Assembly: GCA_902767025.1 (NCBI GenBank)
Contig: CACXFZ010000016.1
Location: forward strand, 1 to 14,794
Direction of reading: 5' to 3'
DNA: 14,794 bases
Source of the DNA: an uncultured Coriobacteriaceae bacterium
Lineage (GTDB): Bacteria; Actinomycetota; Coriobacteriia; Coriobacteriales; Eggerthellaceae
How positions within the stretch are numbered: position 1 is the first letter of the stretch; each line of letters starts with the position of its first letter. A program made the position numbers and the translations under genes. Below the pieces are notes generated by a model, which saw only the letters and a list, made by a program, of their open reading frames with translations, was not told the origin of the DNA and ran no database searches. This document shows positions 8,055-14,663 of this stretch, in pieces.

Positions 8055-10526
8055 TTACTTGCCACCCTTCTTGCCCTTGCCGGAGCGGGACGCCTTCTTC
8101 TGCTTGGCTTCCTCCTTGCCGGGGCAATGGTAGTTCGGGCACAGCTTCCACGGGCCGCGCGCGGTGGTCACGATGACCATCGGGGCGCCGCAATGCTCGC
8201 ACGCCTCCTCGGTGGCCGTCAGCTCTCCGCGGGCAGGCAGCGGGTAGCCCGTGCCGCATTCGTCGTAGTTCTCGCAGCGGATGGAGCGCTTGAGCGTGCG
8301 CGGGTTCTTGCGGGCGACCATCTTGGCGTCGATGCCCTTTTCGCCGCACACCGGGCACAGGCCCACCTCCACGTCGGGCTCCACGTTCGTGGCGCACGAG
8401 GGGTTGATGCAGTGCATGTAGGCCTTGGCGCGGAAGGGGCTCACCTTCACCATCGGGCTGCCGCAGGTCTCGCACACCGATTCGGTGGACTCGATCTTGC
8501 CCTGGGGCAGCGGGTAGGTGACGTCGCATTCCGGCCATCCGGCGCATCCGATGAACTGGCCGCGCGTCTTCTGCGACACGCGCAGCTGCAGGTCCTTGCC
8601 GCACTGGGGGCACTTCCCCACGTAGGCGTCGGCCGCCACGGCGTCGGCCAGGGCCTCCTTCACCTCTTCGGAATGGGGCATGAGCTCGGCCAGCTGCGTT
8701 GCCAGCAGGTCGCGGCTGTGCCCCACGACGGTGCCCTTGGTGGTGCCGCCTTGCGCGATGTTGTCCATCTCGCTTTCCAGCTGCGCCGTCATCTCGGGCG
8801 TGGTCACGTGGGGGGCGAACCGCCCCAGCGCATCGCAGACGGCCATGCCGAGCGCCGAGGGCTCGATGGGGTCGTTGACGATGTACTTGACGTTGTACAG
8901 GCGCTCGATGATGCTGTGGCGCGTAGACTTCGTGCCCAGGCCGAGCTTTTCCATCTCCTGGATCAGCTTGCCCTGGCTGTAGCGCGCAGGGGGCTCGGTC
9001 TGCTTCTTGGTGAGCTCGGCTCCCAGAAAGTCGATCGTCTGGCCTTCCTCGAGCGCGGGCAGCTGCTCGTCCTTCTTCAGGCCGTAGGGGTAGATCTCGC
9101 GGAAGCCCTGCTTGACCAGCACGTCGCCTTTCGCGGTGAACACTTCCCCGTTCACGTCCAGGCCCACCTTCGTGCCCTCGACCACGGCGGGCTCGGACAG
9201 CGTCGCCAGGAAGCGGCGGGCGATCAGGTTGTAGAGCTTAAACTCGGCCGCGGGCAACATGTCGGGGGTGACGGCCGCCGTCGGGTAGATGGGCGGATGG
9301 TCGGTCTCTTCCTTCTTGCCGCGGGTCGCGTGCAGCGTGCCCTGGGCCAGCAGCTTGTCGCAGTACGGCGCGTAGGCCGGGTTGCCCTTCAGCGTGGCCA
9401 CGGTCTCGCGCAAGTCGAGCGAGGACGGGTAGACGGTGTTGTCGACGCGCGGATAGCTGATGTAGCCGTCCATGTAGAGGCTTTCCGCGATGCGCATCGT
9501 GCGCGCGGGGGTCAGGCCCTCCGAAGCCGCAGCCGCCATCAGCGCCGTCGTGTTGAACGGGATGGGGGCGGCGACGTTGCGCTTCTTCTTCTCCACCGAC
9601 GAGACGCGCGCCTTGTCCTGGCCGTTCACGTGCTCCATCGCGGCGTTCGCTTCGGCCTCGCTTTTGAAGCGCGCCGTGGAATGGGGGGCCTCGAAGGGGC
9701 CCGAGCCCTCGTCGAAGGTGCCCTTGATCACCCAGTAGTCTTCAGGCACGAAGGCCAGCCGCTCGCGCTCGCGCGCCACGATCAGGGCCAGCGTGGGGGT
9801 TTGCACGCGGCCGGAGCTGCGCACGTTGCCGTAACCCGCGAACTTCACGATCGTCAGGTAGCGCGTGAGCACCGCACCCCAGATCAGGTCGATGTCCTGG
9901 CGCGACTCGCCCGCCGCCGCCAGGTTCACGTCCAGGTCGACCAGGTTGTCGAACGCGTGGACGATCTCTGCCTTCGTGAACGCCGAGTACCGAGCGCGCG
10001 ACACCGGCGCCGTGTCGTTGACCTCCTGGATCATCGCCAGCGCATCGCTGCCGATGAGCTCGCCTTCGCGGTCGAAGTCGGTGGCGATCACGATGGAGTC
10101 GGCCTTGCCGGCCAGGTTCTTCAGCGAGCGGATGATGTCCTTTTCCTTGGGCAGCTTCTCGATGGGGCCGTAGACCAGATACGGCAGCGCGTCCATCTTC
10201 CAGGCGCCCAGCTCCACGCCGTCTTCGACGAAGGGCTTCTTCTTTTTGAAGGGAGGTTTGGGAAGGTCGTCGGGGACGGCGGCGGGGACCTTCTTGCCGT
10301 TGGCGTCGACGCCCTGCCATCCCTTGGTCTTCTTGTATTCGAGCTTCTGGGTGAAATCCGGCTCCAGGATGTGGCCGCGCAGGCCGATGGTCACCCATTC
10401 TTCGCCGTCTTTTTCGAAGCGGTAGACCGGTGTGTTGTACACCTTGTCCTTCTTCGGCTTGCCCACTCCCAGCAGTTGGGAGATCTTTTCAGCTGCGTCG
10501 TTTTTTTCCGTTACGACTAGTTTCAC
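8055..10526 (-). CDS. topA: Type IA DNA topoisomerase I, archaeal-like, with four zinc ribbons
   Basis: An 823-residue type IA topoisomerase that relaxes negative supercoils by a transient 5'-phosphotyrosine bond. The TOPRIM domain has Glu7 in VTEKN and Asp150, Asp152, Glu154 in ATDFDREGELIG (148-158). The catalytic tyrosine is Tyr358 in GYISYPRVDNTVYP (354-367). The N-terminus and the active-site block resemble archaeal TopA more than the usual bacterial form, which begins with a VESPAKA-type sequence and has a YMRTDS active site. The TOPRIM region carries a Lys/Pro-rich insertion (about 72-110). Four C-terminal Cys4 zinc ribbons begin at Cys639, Cys685, Cys724 and Cys776, followed by a Lys/Gly-rich tail. 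The start is GTG at 10526, six bases after GAGAGGGG. It is the first gene of its unit and is followed with no gap by malic enzyme. Topoisomerase III is an alternative, but the four zinc ribbons favour TopA. Confidence 0.94.
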   Translation of the reverse strand: MKLVVTEKNDAAEKISQLLGVGKPKKDKVYNTPVYRFEKDGEEWVTIGLRGHILEPDFTQKLEYKKTKGWQGVDANGKKVPAAVPDDLPKPPFKKKKPFVEDGVELGAWKMDALPYLVYGPIEKLPKEKDIIRSLKNLAGKADSIVIATDFDREGELIGSDALAMIQEVNDTAPVSRARYSAFTKAEIVHAFDNLVDLDVNLAAAGESRQDIDLIWGAVLTRYLTIVKFAGYGNVRSSGRVQTPTLALIVARERERLAFVPEDYWVIKGTFDEGSGPFEAPHSTARFKSEAEANAAMEHVNGQDKARVSSVEKKKRNVAAPIPFNTTALMAAAASEGLTPARTMRIAESLYMDGYISYPRVDNTVYPSSLDLRETVATLKGNPAYAPYCDKLLAQGTLHATRGKKEETDHPPIYPTAAVTPDMLPAAEFKLYNLIARRFLATLSEPAVVEGTKVGLDVNGEVFTAKGDVLVKQGFREIYPYGLKKDEQLPALEEGQTIDFLGAELTKKQTEPPARYSQGKLIQEMEKLGLGTKSTRHSIIERLYNVKYIVNDPIEPSALGMAVCDALGRFAPHVTTPEMTAQLESEMDNIAQGGTTKGTVVGHSRDLLATQLAELMPHSEEVKEALADAVAADAYVGKCPQCGKDLQLRVSQKTRGQFIGCAGWPECDVTYPLPQGKIESTESVCETCGSPMVKVSPFRAKAYMHCINPSCATNVEPDVEVGLCPVCGEKGIDAKMVARKNPRTLKRSIRCENYDECGTGYPLPARGELTATEEACEHCGAPMVIVTTARGPWKLCPNYHCPGKEEAKQKKASRSGKGKKGGK

Positions 10527-10622
10527 ACGGTGCCCCTCTCATTGATTTTACGTGCGTGGGGATGTCTGCTTGCGCAGGATTGCCGCCCGCTGCAGCAACG
10601 CGCCGCGGGCAAACAGTTTGCA

Positions 10623-10628
10623 ATCATA
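10623..10628 (-). promoter_or_regulatory. Candidate -10 element for topA
   Basis: On the minus strand this reads TATGAT, five of six matches to the -10 consensus. It would start a transcript near 10616 with a leader of about 90 bases. No convincing -35 box is seen at the normal spacing. The leader contains arms GCCCGC (10585-10590) and GCGGGC (10605-10610) that could pair as a six-base stem. The 228-bp divergent spacer 10527-10754 holds no gene that I can support. Confidence 0.4.
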
Positions 10629-10754
10629 CACGAAATGAATCGGATGCGGTAGAGAACTTGTCGGGCCTGCGTTACGGAAAACGTCGTCTTGTTGACGGTT
10701 GCGTGACCATGCGCGCGGTCGCGCTACCATGGCGCAAGCACGAAAGGACTTACT

Positions 10755-11267
10755 GTGAAAAAGATTGTTGTCGTGATTGCCGTGGTCGTGGTGCTCGCCT
10801 TTGCGCTGCCCACGTTCATGCCGCAATTGTTCGCGGGCAAGGGCTCGCCTGCTTCGGCCACTTCGCCTGCGGGAGGGATCCAGGCCGCCACCGAGAAGGG
10901 CGCCAGCGCCGCCGAGGACGCCAAGGTCAACATCGTCAACTCGGTCGTGGACGCCACGGGGCTCAAGGATGCCGCCGACGCCGCGCTGCGCTCTTACGAG
11001 GGCGACATCGCCGCGGCGACCGGGCTCGACATCGGCACGATCGACGGCGTTATCGACACGATGGCCGTCAAGGAATGGAAGGCGGCCACGTTGCCTTCCG
11101 ATGCGCAGGTCACGAGCAGCGTCCCGTTCTCGTACGCCGGCGCCACCGCGCAGATCACGATGTACGACGACCCGGGCTACATCTCGCTGGACGTGTTCGG
11201 CCAGTCGCTCACCTTCGCCGTCCCCGAAACGGCCCAAGAGGGCATGCAGATCTTGAACTTCATCTAG
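10755..11267 (+). CDS. Small membrane-anchored or secreted protein of unknown function
   Basis: A 170-residue protein I do not recognise. It begins with a classic export sequence: MKK, then a strongly hydrophobic run (about 4-22, IVVVIAVVVVLAFALP). A flexible Gly/Ala/Ser/Pro linker follows (about 28-55). There is no lipobox cysteine and no clear AXA cleavage site, so it may stay anchored by its N-terminus. The exported part has a helical region rich in Ala and Asp (about 50-110), then a C-terminal part that looks beta-rich (SSVPFSYAGATAQITMYDD, about 121-139; then YISLDVFGQSLTFAV). There are no cysteines and no catalytic motif. The GTG start at 10755 has AAAGGA about six bases upstream. It is transcribed away from topA and converges on the DUF1385 gene. 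Composition and codon use match its neighbours, so there is no sign of recent transfer. Confidence 0.85.
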   Translation: MKKIVVVIAVVVVLAFALPTFMPQLFAGKGSPASATSPAGGIQAATEKGASAAEDAKVNIVNSVVDATGLKDAADAALRSYEGDIAAATGLDIGTIDGVIDTMAVKEWKAATLPSDAQVTSSVPFSYAGATAQITMYDDPGYISLDVFGQSLTFAVPETAQEGMQILNFI

Positions 11268-11325
11268 ACCCGCCCGCAGGTTCCGCCAGGCATGAGCGCT
11301 GCGAGCGCAAGCTTTGCCGCGTCCG

Positions 11326-12549
11326 TCAGTTGGCGCGGGCGACGTTTCCGGCGGCGGCTTCGGCTTCTTCGCGCACCAGGACCATGCGCATGGCCTCGAT
11401 GGCGCATTCGATCTGCCCGTCGTCGGGCTCGCGGGTGGTCAGGTACTGCATCTGCATGCCGGGCCACAGCACCACCTTCACCAGCGGGTTGTCGGGATGC
11501 GCACCCGCCCACTTGACGGTGATCTCGTAGGAGATGCCGGCGATCAGCGGCATCAGCAGGATGCGCACGGCGATCACCAGGATGAGCTTGGGGGCGCCAT
11601 CGGGCACGCCCCAGGCGCCGATGAGGGCGTTGAGCGGCGTGAGGGTGTAGACGATGATGGCAATGACCATCACCATGATCAGAAACGCCGTGCCGCAGCG
11701 CACGTGCAGCCGCGGGAAGCTGCGGGCGTTCTCGGGCGTGAGCGGCAGCCCGTGCTCGTAGCAGTGGATGGTCTTGTGCTCGGCGCCGTGGTAGCCGAAC
11801 ATCCGCTTGATGTCCTTCATGCGCCCAATGAGCCAGATGTAGAACACGAACACCGCCACGCGCAGGATGCCATCGACCAGGTTCCATGCCAGCGTGTTCT
11901 GATCGTACTCCCCCACGAGCAGGTTGGTGACGAAGGCCGGCACGATGATGAACAGCGCCACGCCCAGCACCAGGCCGAGCACCATCGATATTACCATCTC
12001 GGTATGGCCGAATTCCGCACCCTGTTCGCCTTTGGCCGGCTCGCCCTCGTTCTGCACTGCGGGCTCGGGCTTTTCATCGGCGCCTTCCGAGACCACCTCG
12101 AGCGTGCGCTGGGCACCCAGGCCGTCGATCACCGTGTCGGGGTTGCCGAAGTCGCGCTTCCATGAGAAACCCTGGGCATCCTCAGGCGCCTCCCCCGCTT
12201 CTGCCACCTGGGCGGGCGCGTCCTCGGAAGGCTCGCCTTCCCCATCGGAGTCGTCGAAGGCGTGCATCGCGGCGATCTCGAGGGCCTTGTAGCCCAACGC
12301 GAGCGACTCGACGAAGGCCGTGACGCCGCGGATGATGGGAAGACGCAGCCAGCTGTTCTTCGAGCGCCCGCTGGCCAGGTCGTGCTCTTCGGTGTAGATT
12401 TCGGACGAAGGCTCGCGCACGGCGACCGCCCAGTTGAACTTGCCACGCATCATGATGCCCTCGATCAGGGCCTGTCCGCCTACGTGGGTCTTCAGCTTGC
12501 CGTCTTCGGAAAACGCGCGCGATAGATCTGATTTCTGCTTCTGTGTCAT
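11326..12549 (-). CDS. DUF1385 family membrane protein (YqhQ-like) with an acidic insertion
   Basis: A 407-residue protein of the DUF1385 (YqhQ) family, whose function is not established. Family marks are VGGQALIEGIMMRG (23-36), FGYHGAEHKTIHCYE (251-265) and the FPRLHVRCGTAFL stretch (278-290). The His, Glu and Cys residues in these blocks are the strongest candidates for a metal or catalytic site. Hydrophobic segments lie at about 184-206, 224-243, 286-304 and 320-341. Between the first conserved block and the first membrane segment is a long acidic, Ala/Pro/Glu-rich linker (about 98-182). The start was set at the ATG of MTQKQKSDL because the family-like part begins soon after. An in-frame ATG six codons upstream (12567) is possible, and neither has a strong ribosome-binding site. 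A TACTAT box ends six bases before the chosen ATG, which would allow a leaderless message. It converges with the 10755 gene across 58 bp. Confidence 0.9.
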   Translation of the reverse strand: MTQKQKSDLSRAFSEDGKLKTHVGGQALIEGIMMRGKFNWAVAVREPSSEIYTEEHDLASGRSKNSWLRLPIIRGVTAFVESLALGYKALEIAAMHAFDDSDGEGEPSEDAPAQVAEAGEAPEDAQGFSWKRDFGNPDTVIDGLGAQRTLEVVSEGADEKPEPAVQNEGEPAKGEQGAEFGHTEMVISMVLGLVLGVALFIIVPAFVTNLLVGEYDQNTLAWNLVDGILRVAVFVFYIWLIGRMKDIKRMFGYHGAEHKTIHCYEHGLPLTPENARSFPRLHVRCGTAFLIMVMVIAIIVYTLTPLNALIGAWGVPDGAPKLILVIAVRILLMPLIAGISYEITVKWAGAHPDNPLVKVVLWPGMQMQYLTTREPDDGQIECAIEAMRMVLVREEAEAAAGNVARAN

Positions 12550-12567
12550 AGGCCCATAGTAGCGCAT

Positions 12568-12579
12568 GCCCGCGCGGGC
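12568..12579. repeat. Perfect 12-bp palindrome upstream of the DUF1385 gene
   Basis: GCCCGCGCGGGC is its own reverse complement. It lies 18 bp upstream of the chosen DUF1385 start, where a promoter or operator would be expected. It may bind a dimeric regulator. In DNA this rich in GC, short G/C palindromes also arise by chance, so the call is weak. Confidence 0.3.
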
Positions 12580-12630
12580 TCGCCGCACACGCGCAAATAA
12601 CACAGCAGGTGCCATGCCACCGTGTGCACA

Positions 12631-12659
12631 GCAAGAGAACGGCCGCTCGAGGCGGCCGT
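12631..12659 (-). terminator. Intrinsic terminator of thyX
   Basis: On the minus strand, four bases after the thyX TAA, an eight-base perfect stem (ACGGCCGC with GCGGCCGT) closes a five-base loop at 12639-12659. It is followed by a T-rich stretch TTCTCTTGC. Stem strength, position and the T-rich tail fit a Rho-independent terminator. It separates thyX from the downstream DUF1385 gene, which should therefore have its own promoter. Confidence 0.78.
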
Positions 12660-12663
12660 GGGA

Positions 12664-13341
12664 TTAGCGCTCTACCTTCGGGTACGGCTCTCCGCAGGTC
12701 ATCTTCCCTTCGTGGCAGCCGTCGCGCACGCACGTGGGGCCGGCATCCATGAACACGTAGGGGGCCAGCGGGCGCACCAGCTCGAGCATCGTCCAGGCGA
12801 GCTCGCGGATCTCCCATTGGGCACGGTTGCAGCAGCGGACCTCGAAGAAGTGGTAGAGCTCGCGCGCGTTCATCGTGACGACGATCTTCGTCTCGGCTGC
12901 GTTGGGCAGCAGGTAGCGCGCGTCTTCGGCCTCTAAGCCCAGCTCGATGAGCTTGGCGTACGCCTCGGTGGCGGCGTCGATGGCGTTGTGGAACACCTCG
13001 CGCGCCTCGTCGTTTTCGAGCACGGCGGGCGGCACGACCATCGGCACGCCCTCCTTGAACTTGACGTAGCGCTGGCTTTGCTGGTTGAAGCTGGCCAGGC
13101 GATGGCGCACCAGCTGATGCGTGAGGGCGCGCGAGACGCCGTCGATGGCGAAGGTGAAGCTTGCGTGCTCGAGGGTGCTGAAGTGCCCGCCGGTCATGAT
13201 CACGGACAGCACGCGGTCGATCTGCTCCTGGGACATGGTCTCCATCAGCTCGGCAGCCCCCACCGGCGCGTAGCACAGGCGCGCCGCCGTGGCGATGGCT
13301 CGTTCGGGGTCGGGGGTATGGTAGAGCAGCTCGACGTTCAT
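12664..13341 (-). CDS. thyX: Flavin-dependent thymidylate synthase
   Basis: A 225-residue ThyX. It makes dTMP from dUMP using methylene-tetrahydrofolate, FAD and NADPH. The defining RHR-X7-S motif is present at Arg79-His80-Arg81 to Ser89 (RHRLASFNQQS), preceded by HFSTLEHASFTF (53-64). The block RCCNRAQWEIREL (169-181) is also typical. Length fits the family's usual 220-250. The ATG at 13341-13339 is preceded by AAAGGAGG four bases upstream. An in-frame ATG six codons earlier lies just upstream of that site and is rejected. Near the C-terminus, Cys204, Cys209 and Cys216 sit in GPTCVRDGCHEGKMTCG, possibly a metal site. It is a single-gene unit with its own terminator, divergent from the methyltransferase. 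No thyA is seen in the window. Its product feeds Tmk. Confidence 0.97.
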   Translation of the reverse strand: MNVELLYHTPDPERAIATAARLCYAPVGAAELMETMSQEQIDRVLSVIMTGGHFSTLEHASFTFAIDGVSRALTHQLVRHRLASFNQQSQRYVKFKEGVPMVVPPAVLENDEAREVFHNAIDAATEAYAKLIELGLEAEDARYLLPNAAETKIVVTMNARELYHFFEVRCCNRAQWEIRELAWTMLELVRPLAPYVFMDAGPTCVRDGCHEGKMTCGEPYPKVER

Positions 13342-13398
13342 GGGGCCTCCTTTGTCCAATCCACCTGCATGAAGGCGGCCAGGCTTTCTCGGTAGCGG

Positions 13399-13405
13399 TA
13401 TAGTA
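13399..13405. promoter_or_regulatory. Overlapping divergent -10-like elements for thyX and the methyltransferase
   Basis: The plus strand reads TATAGT at 13399-13404. The minus strand reads TACTAT across 13405-13400. They would serve the methyltransferase (start 13444) and thyX (start 13341) respectively, with leaders of about 33 and 52 bases. A perfect palindrome GTAGCTAC (13403-13410) overlaps them. Neither direction has a good -35 box, so a -10-driven or activator-dependent promoter is possible. Overlap would make the two promoters mutually exclusive at any instant. Confidence 0.4.
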
Positions 13406-13443
13406 GCTACAGGTTATTGCGGGCCGACGGCGAAAGGATGGCG

Positions 13444-14382
13444 ATGGCGCAAAACGATACGGGTATTTCGGCATACGGCGCCCCTGATGAAGAAGTTGTG
13501 TCGAGCCTTCAGACGACGGACTGGAACGAGGAGTGGAAAGCGCTGCAGCGCGCCCGCCGCGCAGCCGACGATGCCCAGTACTGGAACAGCCGTGCCAAGA
13601 CGTTCACCACAAGCGATGCCCCCCACAGCTACAGCAGCCAGTTCCTGCGGCTTGCACAGGTGACCCCAGGCCAGACGGTGCTGGACATGGGCTGCGGCAC
13701 CGGCACCTTGGCGGTCCCGCTCGCCTTGCAGGGATGCCGCGTGATCGCGGCGGACTTCAGCTCGGCGATGCTCGAGCAACTGCAGGCGCGCATCGAGGCG
13801 ACCGGTGCCCAGGGCGTCGAGGCGAAGCTTTTGGCCTGGGCCGACGACTGGGAGCAGGCCGGCCTGAACGAGCGCAGCGTCGATGTGGCCATTGCCTCGC
13901 GCTCGATATCGACCGACGACATGGGGGCGGCGCTCGACAAGCTCACGCGCATCGCCCGCAAGAGGTGCTGCATATCCCTGCCCACCGGCTGCAGCCCGCG
14001 CACCGACCCGCGCGTGCTCGAGCTGGTCGGCGTGCGCAACACCCACGGCGCCGACCACCAGTACGCCTGGAACATCCTGCAGAACCGCGGACTCTACCCC
14101 ACCTGCTGCTACATCCCCAGCATGCGCAAGGACACGTTCAACTCGCTCGACGAGGCCTGTGCCGACATGGGGCGCATGATCGACGAGGCCCTGGGTCAAG
14201 CCGACGATGCCGAAATGTCCCGCGCGAAGGACAAGCTGCGTGCGTGGCTGGCGCAGGAGCTGGTCGCAAACGAGGAGGCTGGAGAGCCCGACAGCAAGGG
14301 CCGAGCACAACGCAAACTGCGGTTGCGCGAGCCGCGCGTCGTCACCTGGGCCTTCATCTCCTGGGAGCCTCCGCAAGGATAA
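13444..14382 (+). CDS. Class I SAM-dependent methyltransferase, substrate unknown
   Basis: A 312-residue protein with a Rossmann methyltransferase core. Motif I is VLDMGCGTG (79-87), followed by VIAADFSSAMLEQL (100-113) for the ribose-binding acidic residue (Asp104). The early block AQYWNSRAKTF (44-54) is typical of small-molecule methyltransferases of the UbiE/Methyltransf_11 kind. After the core comes a cysteine-bearing C-terminal region (CCISLPTGC 175-183, CC at 221-222) and a helical end rich in charged residues. I cannot name the substrate. The start at 13444 is preferred because AAGGA lies five bases upstream. The in-frame ATG at 13438 overlaps that site. It is divergent from thyX and stands alone on the plus strand, converging on the gene at the right edge. 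The class is firm; the specific role is unknown. Confidence 0.9.
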   Translation: MAQNDTGISAYGAPDEEVVSSLQTTDWNEEWKALQRARRAADDAQYWNSRAKTFTTSDAPHSYSSQFLRLAQVTPGQTVLDMGCGTGTLAVPLALQGCRVIAADFSSAMLEQLQARIEATGAQGVEAKLLAWADDWEQAGLNERSVDVAIASRSISTDDMGAALDKLTRIARKRCCISLPTGCSPRTDPRVLELVGVRNTHGADHQYAWNILQNRGLYPTCCYIPSMRKDTFNSLDEACADMGRMIDEALGQADDAEMSRAKDKLRAWLAQELVANEEAGEPDSKGRAQRKLRLREPRVVTWAFISWEPPQG

Positions 14383-14454
14383 GGCGCTCGGCAAGGCTCG
14401 CTTGCCGCGCGTGGTTCAGTCGCTCTGCCTCAGGGAAATCCGAGGGCGTTTCGC

Positions 14455-14477
14455 CACGAAAACACACGCTGTGCACG
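14455..14477 (+). repeat. Direct repeat copy 1 (23 nt)
   Basis: This copy begins CACGAAAAC and ends CGCTGTGCACG. It matches copy 2 at 22 of 23 positions, with a single A/G difference at the tenth base. The two copies start 41 bp apart. It contains the palindrome GTGCAC, and its CACGAAA element recurs in reverse orientation at 14553-14559. Confidence 0.75.
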
Positions 14478-14495
14478 TCATTTGAGCTCGAGTGG

Positions 14496-14518
14496 CACGA
14501 AAACGCACGCTGTGCACG
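14496..14518 (+). repeat. Direct repeat copy 2 (23 nt)
   Basis: The second copy of the 23-nt repeat is preceded by GTGG and followed directly by an alternating CGCGCGC stretch. Its CACGAAA arm can pair with TTTCGTG at 14553-14559 across about 50 bases. Confidence 0.75.
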
Positions 14519-14557
14519 CGCGCATGCGGCGAAACGCGTGCATACCGTATGATTTCG

Positions 14558-14579
14558 TGGCAGATTTGCCAGGGTTTTT
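14558..14579 (+). terminator. Weak candidate terminator for the methyltransferase
   Basis: TGGCA and TGCCA form a five-base perfect stem with a GATT loop, followed by GGG and five T residues on the plus strand. The form is right but the stem is short, and it lies about 175 bases after the methyltransferase stop. It may end plus-strand transcripts that run through the repeat cluster. Confidence 0.35.
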
Positions 14580-14613
14580 CATGAGCTGGCCCGCTTGCCC
14601 CGCGTGCATATGC

Positions 14614-14641
14614 AAAAAGGCCGCCGGATGATCCGACGGCC
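14614..14641 (-). terminator. Intrinsic terminator of the right-edge gene
   Basis: On the minus strand, about 22 bases after the stop codon at 14664, arms GGCCG..CGGAT and ATCCG..CGGCC (14619-14641) form a stem of ten positions with one mismatch and a three-base loop. It is followed by five T residues (14618-14614). This is a textbook Rho-independent terminator for the gene that enters from the right. Confidence 0.9.
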
Positions 14642-14663
14642 CCATCGCTCGATGTTCGAGGTG

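Larger units (their letters stand above)
14446..14537. repeat. 10-bp perfect inverted repeat enclosing two direct repeats
   Basis: GCGTTTCGCC at 14446-14455 and GGCGAAACGC at 14528-14537 are exact reverse complements with 72 bases between. The spacer holds both copies of the 23-nt direct repeat described separately. The whole lies in the 281-bp gap (14383-14663) between two converging genes, so it is downstream of both and unlikely to be their promoter. It may be an intergenic repeat element, a structured RNA or a protein-binding cluster. No coding sequence is supported here. Confidence 0.6.

Noticed and set aside
7392..10520. A 1042-codon open frame on the plus strand, antisense to topA and part of malic enzyme
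   Set aside because: It is a by-product of high GC at third positions. The opposite strand encodes topA with all catalytic motifs. The translation here is rich in His, Arg, Val and Gly and has no recognisable domain.
11296..11308. Small hairpin GCGCT-GCG-AGCGC between converging genes
   Set aside because: It has only five pairs, a three-base loop and no T-run in either direction. It is too weak to call a terminator.
12550..12615. Upstream extension of the DUF1385 protein
   Set aside because: The added residues (MAPAVLFARVRRARAG) run through the palindrome and promoter-like region and do not match the family's start. The ATG at 12567 stays as a minor alternative.
14541..14551. Palindrome CATAC-C-GTATG, and TGCATATGCA at 14605-14614
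   Set aside because: Both are perfect but short. With no gene start nearby they cannot be assigned as operators. They are mentioned only as part of the unusual 3'-3' spacer.
14581..14631. A 16-codon open frame (MSWPACPACICKKAAG) with AGGG six bases upstream
   Set aside because: It ends inside the intrinsic terminator of the opposing gene and is too short to judge. The Cys pattern is suggestive, but chance is the simpler explanation.
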